Positions 25,311 through 37,646 of a stretch of DNA of 64,000 nucleotides are shown here, piece after piece. The notes beneath the pieces were generated by a model. That model was given only the letters and a program-made list of their open reading frames with translations. It did no database searches and was not told the origin of the DNA. Location: positions 124,001 to 188,000 of the forward strand of contig JADZEW010000001.1 of the NCBI GenBank assembly GCA_020850325.1, given 5' to 3'. The translations under genes and the position numbers were made by a program. The stretch is from Methanoregulaceae archaeon (lineage in GTDB: Bacteria > Armatimonadota > Fimbriimonadia > Fimbriimonadales > Fimbriimonadaceae). Position 1 is the first letter of the stretch, and each line of letters opens with the position of its first letter.

Positions 25311-26606
25311 ATGAACGTTCTACAAATTCAAGGAGGTAGGCAGCTCCGCGGCGAAGTCGATATCGCCGGCAGCAAAAATGCCGCCCTCGCGCTCATGTCT
25401 GCCGTGTTGCTCGTCGAAGGAACGACGATTTTGCACAACGTGCCCAATGTTTCCGACACTCGGATCAAGGCGCATCTTCTCGAAACCTTCGGCGCCAAGA
25501 CGCACTGGCGCGAGGGCTCGCTCTTTCTCGACTGTACGGACGTCCATGTCGGTGAGCTCGACGAAGAGACTGTTCGCCTGATCCGCACCTCGTTCTACTT
25601 GCTCGGCCCGATGCTCGCTCGCGTGGGTCGCGTTGAACTACCCGCCCCCGGCGGATGCAAGATTGGGCAGCGCCCCGTTGATTTCCACCTCAAGGGCCTT
25701 GCTCTGCTCGGCGCAACCGTCGAACTCGAAGGCGGCCGCTACATTGCCAGCACGAACGGCCTGAAGGGAGCCGAGATCTACCTCGACTTTCCGAGCGCGG
25801 GGGCGACCCAACATCTGATGTCCGCCGCCGTCCTCGCTGAGGGCGTTACCGTCATCCAGAACGCCGCCGTCGAGCCGGAAGTCACGACCCTTGCCGCATT
25901 CCTCAATCGGATGGGCGCGCGCATCGAAGGCGCGGGTACGAGCACGATCTCGATCATCGGCGTGGAGCGGCTGGAACCCTGCGAGTTCCGAGTCCCAAGC
26001 GATCGACTTCAGGCGGGCACCTTTATGCTCGCCGCCGCCGCGACTCGCGGCGATGTGACCGTGCGCGGCATCATGCCCGACAATCAGACTGCCCTCGTGA
26101 ATAAGCTTCGCGAAGCCGGCGTAGAAGTGAGCGAAGGTCCGGATTGGATTCGTGTCGAGGCAACGCGCCGACTCAAAGGTATCCGGGTGAAGACCATGCC
26201 CTACCCCGGATTCCCCACCGATATCCAGCAGCCGATGGCGGCGGTTCTGTGCCTTGCCGAAGGCACGAGCATTGTTGAGGAGACCATTTACGAATCGCGG
26301 ACGGGCCATGTGCCCGAGTTGCAGCGCATGGGCGCGCGCATTCGCGTGGAAGGCGGGCGGCTTACGTTCATCAATGGCGTGGACCGACTCCGTGGAGCGA
26401 ACGTGGAAGCGAGCGATCTCCGGGCTGGAGCCGCCTTGGTCGTCGCCGGGCTGGCCGCCGAGGGCGAAACCGTCATCCGCAACGTTCACTTTATTGATCG
26501 CGGCTACGAGAATCTCGAGGCATCACTGCAGAACCTGGGAGCATCGATCGAGCGGGTGGAGATCGGCGAGTCCGACCTCTCTGCCTCTCGGGAGTATGAC
26601 GGGTAG
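25311..26606 (+). CDS. murA: UDP-N-acetylglucosamine 1-carboxyvinyltransferase MurA
   Basis: A 431-residue enzyme of the first committed step of peptidoglycan synthesis (transfer of enolpyruvate from PEP to UDP-GlcNAc). It has the GSKNAAL motif near the N-terminus and the catalytic loop PGGCKIGQRPVD, whose Cys is the fosfomycin target; in Cys-to-Asp variants the drug fails, but here Cys is kept. The PGFPTDIQQPMAA block is intact. The start is the ATG at 25311, with GGAGG 5 nt upstream (an ATG at 25299 overlaps this site). It directly abuts mreB. Confidence 0.96.
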   Translation: MNVLQIQGGRQLRGEVDIAGSKNAALALMSAVLLVEGTTILHNVPNVSDTRIKAHLLETFGAKTHWREGSLFLDCTDVHVGELDEETVRLIRTSFYLLGPMLARVGRVELPAPGGCKIGQRPVDFHLKGLALLGATVELEGGRYIASTNGLKGAEIYLDFPSAGATQHLMSAAVLAEGVTVIQNAAVEPEVTTLAAFLNRMGARIEGAGTSTISIIGVERLEPCEFRVPSDRLQAGTFMLAAAATRGDVTVRGIMPDNQTALVNKLREAGVEVSEGPDWIRVEATRRLKGIRVKTMPYPGFPTDIQQPMAAVLCLAEGTSIVEETIYESRTGHVPELQRMGARIRVEGGRLTFINGVDRLRGANVEASDLRAGAALVVAGLAAEGETVIRNVHFIDRGYENLEASLQNLGASIERVEIGESDLSASREYDG

Positions 26607-27620
26607 TTGAAACTGGTCCCCGAGATTGGCATCGACCTAGGAACCGCAAACATCCTCGTTTTCCGGCGCGGCAAGGGCGTCGTCCTGAACGAGCCCACGG
26701 TCGTTGCCATCGCGGCGAACACCGGCAAAGTGCTTGCCGTCGGCAATGAAGCGCGCGACATGCTGGGACGAACTCCCGGCAACATCGTCGCGATTCGTCC
26801 TCTCAAAGATGGGGTCATCGCCGACTACACGACCACCCTCAAGATGCTTGAGTACATCTTGGACAAGGTGTGCGGCAAGCGGCGCATCTTCCACCCCAAG
26901 GTGCTGATCTGCGTCCCCAGCGGGGTCACCAACGTCGAACGCCGCGCGGTCATTCTCGCCGCCAAGGAAGCCGGCGCGGGCGAGGCGATGACGATCGAGG
27001 AGCCAATGGCGGCCGCGATTGGGGCTGGGCTGCCGATCGCTTCGCCCGGTGGCAATATGGTCGTCGACATCGGCGGCGGCACGACCGACATCGCGGTCAT
27101 CAGTTTGGGGGGCATCGTACTCTCGCACAGCCTGCGCCTCGCCGGCAACAAGATGGATGAGGCGATCATCCGCCACATCCGCAACACCTACAACCTGATG
27201 ATCGGCGAGCCCACTGCCGAGGAGATCAAGATCAAGATCGGCTCGGCGTGGCCCCTCGAACCCGAAGTGCGAATGGAAGTCCGCGGCCGCGACCTGGTCG
27301 CCGGTTTGCCCAAGACGGTCGAAGTCTCCAGTCATGAGATTCGCGATGCCCTCGTCGAGCCCGTCCGCCAGATCGCGGAGAAGTTGTGCCAAGTGCTGGA
27401 GGAAACCCCTCCCGAACTAGGCTCGGACATTATCGAGCGCGGCATCACGCTGACCGGGGGCGGAGCGTTGCTCCGGGGCCTCGATCGGCTGCTGAGCAGC
27501 GTCACCGATATTCCCGTCCACGTGGCGGACAACGCGCTCGGGTGTGTGGTCGTCGGCACGGGTCGAGCCCTCGAAGAGTACGAAGCCATCCGCGCCAGCG
27601 GCGCGGTTAGCACAATCTAG
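26607..27620 (+). CDS. mreB: Rod-shape determining actin homologue MreB
   Basis: A 337-residue actin-fold ATPase with phosphate-1 motif IGIDLGTANILVF, connect-1 and phosphate-2 MVVDIGGGTTDIAVISLGG, and adenosine motif TLTGGGALLRGLD. It polymerises under the membrane and guides cell-wall synthesis. The TTG start directly follows the murA stop codon, so it is translated in the same operon as murA. The usual partners mreC and mreD do not follow; a dispersed repeat and a convergent gene come next. Confidence 0.95.
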   Translation: MKLVPEIGIDLGTANILVFRRGKGVVLNEPTVVAIAANTGKVLAVGNEARDMLGRTPGNIVAIRPLKDGVIADYTTTLKMLEYILDKVCGKRRIFHPKVLICVPSGVTNVERRAVILAAKEAGAGEAMTIEEPMAAAIGAGLPIASPGGNMVVDIGGGTTDIAVISLGGIVLSHSLRLAGNKMDEAIIRHIRNTYNLMIGEPTAEEIKIKIGSAWPLEPEVRMEVRGRDLVAGLPKTVEVSSHEIRDALVEPVRQIAEKLCQVLEETPPELGSDIIERGITLTGGGALLRGLDRLLSSVTDIPVHVADNALGCVVVGTGRALEEYEAIRASGAVSTI

Positions 27621-27627
27621 CTTTGAA

Positions 27628-27757
27628 CCCACCTTCCCCTTGCAGGGGAAGGACTGTGAGCGTCAGCGAACAGGGATGGGGTGGTTGTATGGAGCCGTGA
27701 GAACTCACCCCACCTCTTCGCGCCATTGCGCGAAGGTCCTCCCCTGGAAGGGGAGGA
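27628..27757. repeat. Dispersed palindromic repeat, modules B then A
   Basis: Module B (27628-27684, CCCACCTTCCCC...GATGGGGTGG) and module A (27705-27757, TCACCCCACCTCTTCGCGC...AGGGGAGGA) match the copy at 19666-19777, but the order is reversed and 20 bp of unique sequence separates them. It fills the whole gap between mreB and the convergent DUF1501 gene and may act as a bidirectional terminator. Confidence 0.85.
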
Positions 27758-27763
27758 ATCGCA

Positions 27764-29194
27764 CTACGCGATCAACTTCTTCACGACTTCCCCATGCACG
27801 TCCGTTAAGCGGAAGTTACGGCCCATGAAGTTGTACGTGAGCTGCGTATGGTCAAGCCCGAGCTGGTGCAGAATCGTCGCATTCAAATCGTGCACGTGCA
27901 CCGGGTCGGCGGTGATGTTGTAGCCGAGTTCATCCGTCTCGCCGAGCGACAAACCCGGCTTGATGCCGCCCCCCGCCATCCACATCGTGAAGCACCGCGG
28001 ATGGTGGTCGCGCCCGAGGTAGGTCGATCCCGCCCGGCCCTCGTTCATGGGCGTACGGCCGAACTCGCCGCCCCAAACCACCAACGTATCATCCAGCAAA
28101 CCGCGCCGCTTCAGATCGACGAGCAGCGCCGACATCCCCTTGTCGACTTCCGCGCAGAGCTTGGGAAGGCGGTGTTTGATGTCGTCCCCCTCGCTCGTGC
28201 CGTGATTGTCCCAACCTCGGTGATAAAGCTGAACAAATCGAACGCCCCGCTCGACCAGCCGCCTCGCGAGAAGGCAGTTGTTGCCAAAGCTCTTCTTGCC
28301 TGGTTCCGTACCGTATAGCTCATGGGTTTCTGGCGTCTCCTGGCCCCAGTCCATCAGCTCCGGCACGCTGGTTTGCATGCGGTAGGCCAGCTCGTATTGC
28401 GAGATCCGGGTTTCGATCTCCGGGTCGAGCGTCTGCTGCTGCTTCAGTCGGTTGAGGTCTCGCAAGGCATCCAGCGTGTCACGTCGCACTTCCCGCGGAA
28501 CGCCATCGGGATCGGTGACGAACAACACGGCGTCGCCTTGCGAACGAAACTCCACGCCTTGGTGGACGGTCGGCAGGAACCCGCTGCCCCAACACGCCTT
28601 GCCCCCGTCCGGGTTGTTCTCGCCGGAGACCAACACCACGAATCCGGGCAAGTCCTTGTTCTCCGTGCCCAAGCCGTAACTGAGCCACGCGCCCAGCGAC
28701 GGCCGCCCCGGCAGTTGGAAGCCGGTGTTCATGAACAGCTGCGCTGGCGCATGGTTGAACTGGTCGGTCTTTACCGAGCGGATCACCGCCACCTCGTCGA
28801 CGACCTCCTTGAAGTTCGGCAGCAACTCCGACACCCATTGGCCCGACTGCCCGCACCGCTCGAACTCATAGGGCGATCCGAGGAGCCGCGGCGTGCCCTT
28901 GATGAACGCGAACCGCTCTCCAGCCAGGAGTTCCTCCGGACATGGCTCGCCATTGTGCTTCTGGAGTAGCGGCTTCGGATCGAACAGATCGACCTGCGAT
29001 GGAGCTCCCGCCATGAACATGAAGATGACCCGCTTGGCGCGCGGCGCAAAATGCGACTTGATGCCCTCAGCCGTACTTTGAGCAAAGGTCTCGCCCAGCA
29101 TCGACGCCAGGGCCACCGTGCCCAGGCCGTAACCGATCTCCTTGAACAAGGTTCGGCGGGTGATTTCTCTGAGATGCAGTCGTTCGGGGTTCAT
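27764..29194 (-). CDS. DUF1501 family exported protein
   Basis: A 476-residue protein related to the alkaline phosphatase/sulfatase superfamily and abundant in planctomycetes. The N-terminus carries a twin-Arg-like signal ([23 protein letters not shown]). Characteristic blocks are [44 protein letters not shown] and [21 protein letters not shown]. Its biochemical role is not established. It lies 1 nt downstream of the DUF1549/DUF1553 gene; the two are a conserved pair in Planctomycetota and relatives and are presumed to work together on an extracytoplasmic substrate, possibly polysaccharide. Confidence 0.88.
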   Translation of the reverse strand: MNPERLHLREITRRTLFKEIGYGLGTVALASMLGETFAQSTAEGIKSHFAPRAKRVIFMFMAGAPSQVDLFDPKPLLQKHNGEPCPEELLAGERFAFIKGTPRLLGSPYEFERCGQSGQWVSELLPNFKEVVDEVAVIRSVKTDQFNHAPAQLFMNTGFQLPGRPSLGAWLSYGLGTENKDLPGFVVLVSGENNPDGGKACWGSGFLPTVHQGVEFRSQGDAVLFVTDPDGVPREVRRDTLDALRDLNRLKQQQTLDPEIETRISQYELAYRMQTSVPELMDWGQETPETHELYGTEPGKKSFGNNCLLARRLVERGVRFVQLYHRGWDNHGTSEGDDIKHRLPKLCAEVDKGMSALLVDLKRRGLLDDTLVVWGGEFGRTPMNEGRAGSTYLGRDHHPRCFTMWMAGGGIKPGLSLGETDELGYNITADPVHVHDLNATILHQLGLDHTQLTYNFMGRNFRLTDVHGEVVKKLIA

Positions 29195-29195
29195 C

Positions 29196-32100
29196 TTATT
29201 CCTTGTTCAGAGTCTCGTCGAGGTTCAACAGCACGTTGGCGACCATCACCCACGCAGCCTGCTCGGGAGTCGCCGCGAGTTTTTTCGCCGACTCGGGATC
29301 GCGCTCGTAACGCTGCTGCACATCCGCGGCCAGCTTCACCAGCCGGGACTTCTCCGCAGCAGAAGGACGTCGGCCGGTGCATCGCCGGAAGCCGTCGACG
29401 ATCCGCACCCCAGGGTCTCCACCCGCCTTTGTCATAGTGGCGGCAAGCGCTCGTGCAGCTTCCAGGTACGCCGGGTCGTTGAGCATGGCGAGCGCCTGCA
29501 GCGGCGTGTTGGTCCGGGTTCGGCGTACCGTACACTGTTCTCGGCTCGTGGCATCGAAGGCCATGAACGAGGGGTACGGGGCGGTCCGCTTGATGAACGT
29601 GTAAAGACCCCGCCGATAGCGGTCGCCATCTTGGGCGGTCATCCATCGCTCGCCGCTGTAGGGTGTGTTCCAGATACCCTCGGGTTGTACGGGAAACACG
29701 CTCGGACCGCCGATCTTTGCATTCAGCAATCCTGAGATGCGCAAGGCGTTGTCGCGCAGGGTCTCCGCATCGAGCCGATACCTAGGCGCCCGCGCCAGCC
29801 ACTCGTTGCTCGGGTCAGCCGCTCGTATCTTTGCCGACGTGACCGAAGACTGACGGTAGGTAGCCGACGTCACCAGCATCCGCAGCATCTCCTTGTTGCT
29901 CCACTTCAATCGCACGAATTCGGTGGCCAGCCAGTCGAGAAGCTCCGGATGGGTGGGCGGTGTGGCCTGAGTGCCAAAGTTCTCGCTCGTCTCCACGATG
30001 CCTCGACCGAAGACGTGCTCCCATAATCGGTTCACCTGAACGCGGGCGGTCAGCGGGTGCTCGGGATGGGTCAACCATCGGGCGAGTCCGAGGCGGTTCT
30101 TCGGCAGCCCCTCCTTCATGGGAGGCAGCACCTCGGGAGTGTCGGCGGTCATCCACGGTCCGCACTGGAGGAACTCGCCTCGCTCGCGGAACTGAATACG
30201 CGGAATCCCTTGCCGGTTCTCCTCCAGCACCATCGCGGTCGGAACCTGTCGCTCGATTTGGCTGCGCTCGGATTGGATTGCCTTCTGCTGAGCGACGAGC
30301 TTGCGCCGATCGGGAGCTGCCTCGGTGTACCGCATGCGCAGGGCTGCCTCGTCGTCAAGCTTGAGCCCCATCGGGATCACATATTGCGCGGGGTTGGGCG
30401 CATCGATCGTCTCGAGCTTGAACCGTCCCAGCACGTGCTGTGGCCACTGCGTGGAACGCATGCCCATCGTGATCGAATAGTTGGCTCCTGCCGGGATGGG
30501 CTCGGCGAGTTCGATGATCAAGTGGTGACCAGCGCGGAAGTGCGGGGCAATCGCCCAGCCGGTGTCGGGGTTAGCGTCCAGCACCCCGCGCACGTCGAAC
30601 CCATTCTGGGTGTGGCTGGCGGCGAGTTCGGCGATCGCGATCGGCTTGCCGGTTGTGACCTTGAGGTCGCTAAGGATGAAGTTGCCGGAAGGCGAGCGTC
30701 CCGATCCCGCGTTGGGCATCGTTGGGTCGGGCACTGCGGTGAGTCTAAAGCCCGTGATTGTGGTCAAGGCCCTGCCGCCCAGCACGTACTCCGTCTGGTT
30801 GGGCGCCGGCCCGGTCGCTCGGAGGTCGGTGCCCACCGACTCCAAGCCTGCTCCGCTGACTGCGGCAGCAGACCATCCGGGATTCGAGATCGCACCGCGC
30901 CAATCGGCGTAGGCGGCTTCACTCACGGGAGCGGCGAGCGATTCATCCAGGCGGGCCAGCGTTGCACGCAACTGAGTCAATTTTTCGTTCTGCTCGGCCG
31001 TAGGAACGGGGATTTCAGGCTCGACCCACTTCTCCTCCGAGACCGATGCGTCGCCCCGCTTCACGATGCGCGTGTTTGCGAAGAACGCCATGAACTTGAA
31101 GTAATCCTTGTGGCTCAGCGGGTCGTACTTGTGGTCGTGGCACTGCGCGCACGCCATGGTCAGACCATTGAAGACGGTCGCCGTCGTGCCGACGCGGTCG
31201 ACGAGCTTGGCGAAGTGCGCCTCTTCCTGGTCTACGCCACCCTCAAGGTTCTGCATAGTGTTGCGGTGGAACCCAGTCGCGATCTTCTGCGCGGCCGTTC
31301 CGTTGCGGATCAGGTCGCCCGCCATCTGGTCGACCACGAACTGGTCATACGGCAAATCGCGGTTGAACGCGTCGATCACCCAATCCCGATATAGCCAAGC
31401 CGTCCGTTGGAGATCTTTCTCAAATCCATCCGAGTCGGCATAGCGCGCGAGGTCCAACCACTTGCGCGCCATGTGCTCACCGAAGTGGGGCGAGGCGAGC
31501 AACCGATCCACCATTCGCTCATACGCGTCGGGCCGCCGGTCGGCGAGGAAAGCGTCAACCTCGGCAGGGGTCGGTGGCAGGCCCAGCAAGTCGAGATAGA
31601 CCCGCCGGACCAGGGTCTCTTTCGTGGCCCCCGCCGCTGGACTCCAACCCTTCCCTTCTAGTTTCTCGAGGACGAAGGCATCCACAGGATTGCGAACCCA
31701 ATCGGCCCGCTTGGGCTTGGGCACCGCCGGTCGGACCGGAGCTACGAACGCCCAGTGCCGATGCTCGCCGTCGTCGGTCGTCTCGGCGCCGCCGGCAATC
31801 CAACGCTGGAGCTTGTCCATTGAGGCGTCGTCCAGCGGCGCAAAGCCCATCGGCATGCGCGGCTTGCCGCCCTCCCCTCGCAAGCGCTGGAGCAACAGCG
31901 ACTTTGCCGGGTCCTGGAAGTTGAACAAGGTGCCGCTTGCGCCACCCTTGGCGATCCCCGCCGCCGAGGAGAAGTCGAGTCCTGCCGACGCCGTGGCTCC
32001 GCTATGGCACGAGGAGCAGTTCGCCTTAAACAATGGCGCGATGTCTCGGTCGAAGCGAATCTCCGGGTCGGGAAGCGGTGCGCCCGCGCTGACCCACGAC

Positions 32101-32447
32101 TCGATCTGCCGAATCGTGGCATCCGAAAGCGGCGCGAAGCCCATCGGCATCCGGGGCTTGCCACCTTCGCCGCGCAAGCGCTGCACCAGGATCGAGTTCT
32201 TAGGGGTCAGCATCGAGCCGCTGACGCCGCCCTTGCGAATGCCCGCCGCCGTCGTCAAATCGAGCCCACCCTGCACATTTCCGGGCTGGTGGCACGAGAT
32301 GCACTGGGACTTGAACAACGGCTCGATCGTCTTGCGAAAGCTCACCGGCTCAGCCGGCGATGTACCGGGCTTGCCCGGCATGGCAAGCACCAACCCGTAA
32401 GGCAACAACGACAGCAGAAAGCCGGTGGCAGGATTGAGGCGTGGCAT
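29196..32447 (-). CDS. Planctomycete-type cytochrome c with DUF1549 and DUF1553 domains
   Basis: A 1083-residue exported protein. After the signal peptide come two tandem planctomycete cytochrome-c-like modules, each with a CxxCH haem motif (CISCHQPG near residue 48 and CSSCHSGA near 137) and a matching [10 protein letters not shown] segment, so the module was duplicated internally. DUF1549 follows ([42 protein letters not shown]), then a beta-rich ~200-residue insert, then DUF1553 ([38 protein letters not shown]). The ATG at 32447 has GAAGG upstream; an in-frame ATG at 32468 would add 7 residues. Probably an electron-transfer partner of the DUF1501 protein. Confidence 0.85.
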   Translation of the reverse strand: MPRLNPATGFLLSLLPYGLVLAMPGKPGTSPAEPVSFRKTIEPLFKSQCISCHQPGNVQGGLDLTTAAGIRKGGVSGSMLTPKNSILVQRLRGEGGKPRMPMGFAPLSDATIRQIESWVSAGAPLPDPEIRFDRDIAPLFKANCSSCHSGATASAGLDFSSAAGIAKGGASGTLFNFQDPAKSLLLQRLRGEGGKPRMPMGFAPLDDASMDKLQRWIAGGAETTDDGEHRHWAFVAPVRPAVPKPKRADWVRNPVDAFVLEKLEGKGWSPAAGATKETLVRRVYLDLLGLPPTPAEVDAFLADRRPDAYERMVDRLLASPHFGEHMARKWLDLARYADSDGFEKDLQRTAWLYRDWVIDAFNRDLPYDQFVVDQMAGDLIRNGTAAQKIATGFHRNTMQNLEGGVDQEEAHFAKLVDRVGTTATVFNGLTMACAQCHDHKYDPLSHKDYFKFMAFFANTRIVKRGDASVSEEKWVEPEIPVPTAEQNEKLTQLRATLARLDESLAAPVSEAAYADWRGAISNPGWSAAAVSGAGLESVGTDLRATGPAPNQTEYVLGGRALTTITGFRLTAVPDPTMPNAGSGRSPSGNFILSDLKVTTGKPIAIAELAASHTQNGFDVRGVLDANPDTGWAIAPHFRAGHHLIIELAEPIPAGANYSITMGMRSTQWPQHVLGRFKLETIDAPNPAQYVIPMGLKLDDEAALRMRYTEAAPDRRKLVAQQKAIQSERSQIERQVPTAMVLEENRQGIPRIQFRERGEFLQCGPWMTADTPEVLPPMKEGLPKNRLGLARWLTHPEHPLTARVQVNRLWEHVFGRGIVETSENFGTQATPPTHPELLDWLATEFVRLKWSNKEMLRMLVTSATYRQSSVTSAKIRAADPSNEWLARAPRYRLDAETLRDNALRISGLLNAKIGGPSVFPVQPEGIWNTPYSGERWMTAQDGDRYRRGLYTFIKRTAPYPSFMAFDATSREQCTVRRTRTNTPLQALAMLNDPAYLEAARALAATMTKAGGDPGVRIVDGFRRCTGRRPSAAEKSRLVKLAADVQQRYERDPESAKKLAATPEQAAWVMVANVLLNLDETLNKE

Positions 32448-32528
32448 CGGTATCCCTTCATCATACATGGTGATTTCGCGTCGAAACTTCGCGACTCTAA
32501 AGCCGTCCGAAGGGGTAACGTGCCCACC

Positions 32529-33995
32529 ATGAATCGCATCCTCGCGCTCGCGCTGCTTCTTGGAGCTTCGCTGGGGTCCACTGCAACCTACACCTTCACC
32601 GCAAACGTCGCCGACGGCTTAGCCACCGTTCGCATCGAACTGGGACAACATCGATCGTCGAAGCGATTCGACATGCCGGCGTGGGCACCGGGCGACTACG
32701 CGATTCTGGACTACGGCCAGTACGTGCGCTCGATTCAATTCAAACGAAACGGTCAGGTCGTCGAGCACAAGCCGGGGTCTGGGCCAAACACCTGGGATAT
32801 ACCCAGCGGTGCCGACTCCGTGGAGTACACCATCGCCCCGAGCCGAGGCAACTTCACCCCCAACTTGCGGATGCGAGACAAGGAGACCTTCATCAGCGGC
32901 CCCGGCGTGTTCGGTTGGTTCGAGGGAGCGGCGAAGGAACAGCAGTCGCTGTGGTTGACCCGTCCCAACGCTGACTGGAAGGTGGTTAGTTCTCTACGCA
33001 CCGGCCAGCAAGAGCCCAACCGTGCGGAAGTCATCGCCGCCGACTACGATGAGCTGATCGATGCGCCGATCGTCGCTGGGCCGGGAGTCCGGGTTCATGA
33101 GTTCATCGTAGGCGGCAAGCCGCATTGGATCGTCGGCTATGGGCAGACCGAAGGGGTTGACCTCCCAGCATTTGCCGCAGTATCCAAGGGTGCCCCCGAG
33201 CAGGCACTACTGCTCTTTGGTGAACTCCCCTACCAGCGGTACCTGTTCATGTTCGACTTCGGTGGACCGGGCGGCGGATTGGAGCACCGCGATTCCGCGA
33301 GAATGGGCATCAGCCCCCGTCAGTCGCCCGCTTCGGCGCGCGGGCTCATCTACCACGAGTACGTCCACACCTTCAACGTTAAGCGGATCCGCGCCGAAGC
33401 GCTCGGTCCGTTTGATTACACGAAGCCCGCCATCACGGGAACGCTGTGGTGGCTAGAAGGAGTGACCGACTACTACGGCGAGGTCTTCCAGATGCGAGCC
33501 GGCCACATCAGCCGAAATGACTTCGTTGCCGAAATGCGCGGTACGTTCGACCAAGTCTCAAGCGGACGGTACCTCGAAGTGTCCGCCGACGAGTCGAGTC
33601 GACGAGTTTGGGAGACCCGGGGCTCGTTCGGCTTTGGCGGCATCAGTTACTACACCAAGGGCCGCGCGGCCGGAGCGTTGCTCGACCTCGCGATCCGAGC
33701 TCATTCGGGCGGTAAGCGCTCGCTCGATGACGTGATGCGCAAGCTGTGGGACGAATGCAAGGATGATCGGCCCGGCTACAAGGACGCCCGCATCCGCGAA
33801 CTCTGCGTGGAGTTCGGGGGAGCCGCGCTTGGGCCGATCTACGACGCCACCATCATGAAGGCGGGCCCGATGCCCTTCGCCGAGGCACTCAAACCATGGC
33901 CCTTCGTGATGTTCAGCCGCGATCAGGGATTCGTCGTCGCGGCCGATGCCAATGCGGCCGACTTCGCTCAATGGCCGTTGCCCATCAAGCGCTAG
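32529..33995 (+). CDS. M61 family (glycyl) aminopeptidase-like metalloprotease
   Basis: A 488-residue exported protein (signal MNRILALALLLGASLGSTA). It has an N-terminal beta domain of about 170 residues, then a gluzincin core with the zinc motif HEYVH (in GLIYHEYVHTFNVKRI) and the downstream Glu ligand in TLWWLEGVTDYYGE, the M61 arrangement. The C-terminal PDZ domain typical of M61 is reduced or absent: only about 60 residues follow the helical domain. TAACGT lies 7 nt before the ATG. The gene overlaps the 3' end of the convergent ogg by 11 nt. Confidence 0.82.
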   Translation: MNRILALALLLGASLGSTATYTFTANVADGLATVRIELGQHRSSKRFDMPAWAPGDYAILDYGQYVRSIQFKRNGQVVEHKPGSGPNTWDIPSGADSVEYTIAPSRGNFTPNLRMRDKETFISGPGVFGWFEGAAKEQQSLWLTRPNADWKVVSSLRTGQQEPNRAEVIAADYDELIDAPIVAGPGVRVHEFIVGGKPHWIVGYGQTEGVDLPAFAAVSKGAPEQALLLFGELPYQRYLFMFDFGGPGGGLEHRDSARMGISPRQSPASARGLIYHEYVHTFNVKRIRAEALGPFDYTKPAITGTLWWLEGVTDYYGEVFQMRAGHISRNDFVAEMRGTFDQVSSGRYLEVSADESSRRVWETRGSFGFGGISYYTKGRAAGALLDLAIRAHSGGKRSLDDVMRKLWDECKDDRPGYKDARIRELCVEFGGAALGPIYDATIMKAGPMPFAEALKPWPFVMFSRDQGFVVAADANAADFAQWPLPIKR

Positions 33996-34803
33996 TTCGG
34001 GCTCGCAAGTGATCTACGAACAGGAACTGCTGGGCGAAGCCCGCGAGGTCGCCAAACCGATCTCGCAGCGCTTCGCCCACCTCGCGTTTCCGGGCGTCGG
34101 TCAGGATCTTTCCCGGGATGCCATACACCGCGCAGTACGCCTGCCACAGGTGGGTATCCACTGGCGCGGCGGCGGTATTGTCAAAGGCGTAGAGCGCGAT
34201 GCAGTCTGCAAGCTTTGGCCCCACGCCGGGAAGGGACTCGAGGGTCGCGGCAACGTCAGCGTAGGGCATGGTCCGCAGGTCGGCCAGCCAATCTTCACCT
34301 CCGCGTGCAATGATCTCTCGCGCAACGAGCGGTAACGTTCGGCCCCGGTAGCCAAACCCCATCTCTCGCCATATGGCCTCCGAGACCTCGGCGAGCCGTT
34401 CCAGGCTCGGAAACCCCGGCCCTTCGAGCGCCGCCATCCGCTCGACCATGCTCGCAATCCGGGGCAAATGGTTGTTGGCCGTGCAGAGAAACGTGAACAG
34501 CATCTCCCGTGAGCAAGATGGGCGCATGAGCCTCAGCCCCGGCCAACGCGCGATGATCGGCTCAAGCTCCGGTCCCCGTCGAACCAACTCCGCGTGCAGA
34601 GCGGTCAAGGCGACATCCAGCCGAAACAGCCGCTGCAAGTCTTCGAGCGTGCCGGTGGTCTCCACGTGCTCGCCGCAGAAGCGATAGTGTTGGATGTGGT
34701 CGACACCTTCCCAGCCGCCTTCCACGCGACGCCAACGAAACACCTGGCCGACCTGCAGGTTAAGGTCGAGGTCGAGCGGCTCCGGCACGCTATAGACTGG
34801 CAT
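33985..34803 (-). CDS. ogg: 8-oxoguanine DNA glycosylase/AP lyase (OGG1 type)
   Basis: A 272-residue HhH-GPD superfamily base-excision enzyme. The N-terminal OGG domain (LNLQVGQVFRWRR) is followed by the helix-hairpin-helix LPGVGPKLADCIALY, which holds the catalytic Lys, and APVDTHL, which holds the catalytic Asp, as in eukaryotic OGG1. It removes 8-oxoguanine opposite cytosine and nicks the abasic site. It follows ligA with a 2-nt gap, so a repair glycosylase and a DNA ligase are co-expressed. Confidence 0.9.
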   Translation of the reverse strand: MPVYSVPEPLDLDLNLQVGQVFRWRRVEGGWEGVDHIQHYRFCGEHVETTGTLEDLQRLFRLDVALTALHAELVRRGPELEPIIARWPGLRLMRPSCSREMLFTFLCTANNHLPRIASMVERMAALEGPGFPSLERLAEVSEAIWREMGFGYRGRTLPLVAREIIARGGEDWLADLRTMPYADVAATLESLPGVGPKLADCIALYAFDNTAAAPVDTHLWQAYCAVYGIPGKILTDARKREVGEALRDRFGDLAGFAQQFLFVDHLRARTSA

Positions 34804-34805
34804 CG

Positions 34806-37007
<2,202 letters not shown>

Positions 37008-37076
37008 CTACCAGGTGACACGCCAAGACGCAAAACCGGGTCGATTTACGCGCGGAAGATTGCCGGGCTTCCGGCG

Positions 37077-37082
37077 TATGAT
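37077..37082 (+). promoter_or_regulatory. -10 element of msrB, 7 nt before the ATG
   Basis: TATGAT followed after 7 nt by the ATG at 37090. There is no Shine-Dalgarno. The spacing equals that of ligA and of the lipoprotein gene at 53111. Confidence 0.5.
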
Positions 37083-37089
37083 TGTCTAT

Positions 37090-37626
37090 ATGAGGTTCGA
37101 AACCTTCGCAATAGTTGGACTGATGGTGGCGGGCGCGCTCGCATTCGGCGGGCTCACCGCCGTTTGGGCGAACCAGCAGCAGGGCAGCAAGTCGATTTCT
37201 GCCAGCCAAGATCCCAAGAGCCCGAAGCGCAAGGACAAGGTCGTGCGCACCGAGGAGGATTGGAAGAAGCGGCTGACCCCCGAGCAATACCGAATCCTGC
37301 GCAGTCAGGGCACTGAGCCCCCCTTCTGCAGCCCGTTCGTCGACAACAAGAAGAATGGGGTGTATGCCTGCGTCGGGTGCGATCTTCCCTTGTTCAAGTC
37401 CGATGCCAAGTTTGATTCCGGTACCGGATGGCCCTCTTTCCTGCGCCCGGTGAACGACGAACACGTTTGGACGCGCTCCGATCTCAGCCACGGCATGATT
37501 CGGGTCGAGGTTCTATGTGCGCGATGCGATGGGCATTTGGGGCACGTTTTCGACGACGGACCCAAGCCGACTGGCCTGCGATATTGCATCAACAGCACGA
37601 TCCTCACCTTCAAGGAAACCAAGTAG
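37090..37626 (+). CDS. msrB: Peptide-methionine (R)-S-oxide reductase MsrB, membrane anchored
   Basis: A 178-residue protein with an N-terminal signal or anchor helix (MRFETFAIVGLMVAGALAFGGL) and a complete MsrB domain. Zinc is held by CVGC and CARC, the substrate region is FDSGTGWPSFLRPV, and the catalytic Cys lies in LRYCINS. It reduces methionine-R-sulfoxide in proteins. The anchor implies repair of envelope proteins. Reduction would need an extracytoplasmic thiol donor, for which the thioredoxin-fold proteins in this window are candidates. An in-frame ATG at 37078 lies inside the proposed -10 element and is disfavoured. Confidence 0.9.
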   Translation: MRFETFAIVGLMVAGALAFGGLTAVWANQQQGSKSISASQDPKSPKRKDKVVRTEEDWKKRLTPEQYRILRSQGTEPPFCSPFVDNKKNGVYACVGCDLPLFKSDAKFDSGTGWPSFLRPVNDEHVWTRSDLSHGMIRVEVLCARCDGHLGHVFDDGPKPTGLRYCINSTILTFKETK

Positions 37627-37646
37627 GCGGGTATCTTCCTATCCGT

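Noticed and set aside
30057-31394. A 445-codon plus-strand frame across the DUF1549/DUF1553 gene
   Set aside because: Antisense shadow; the minus strand carries the haem and DUF motifs.
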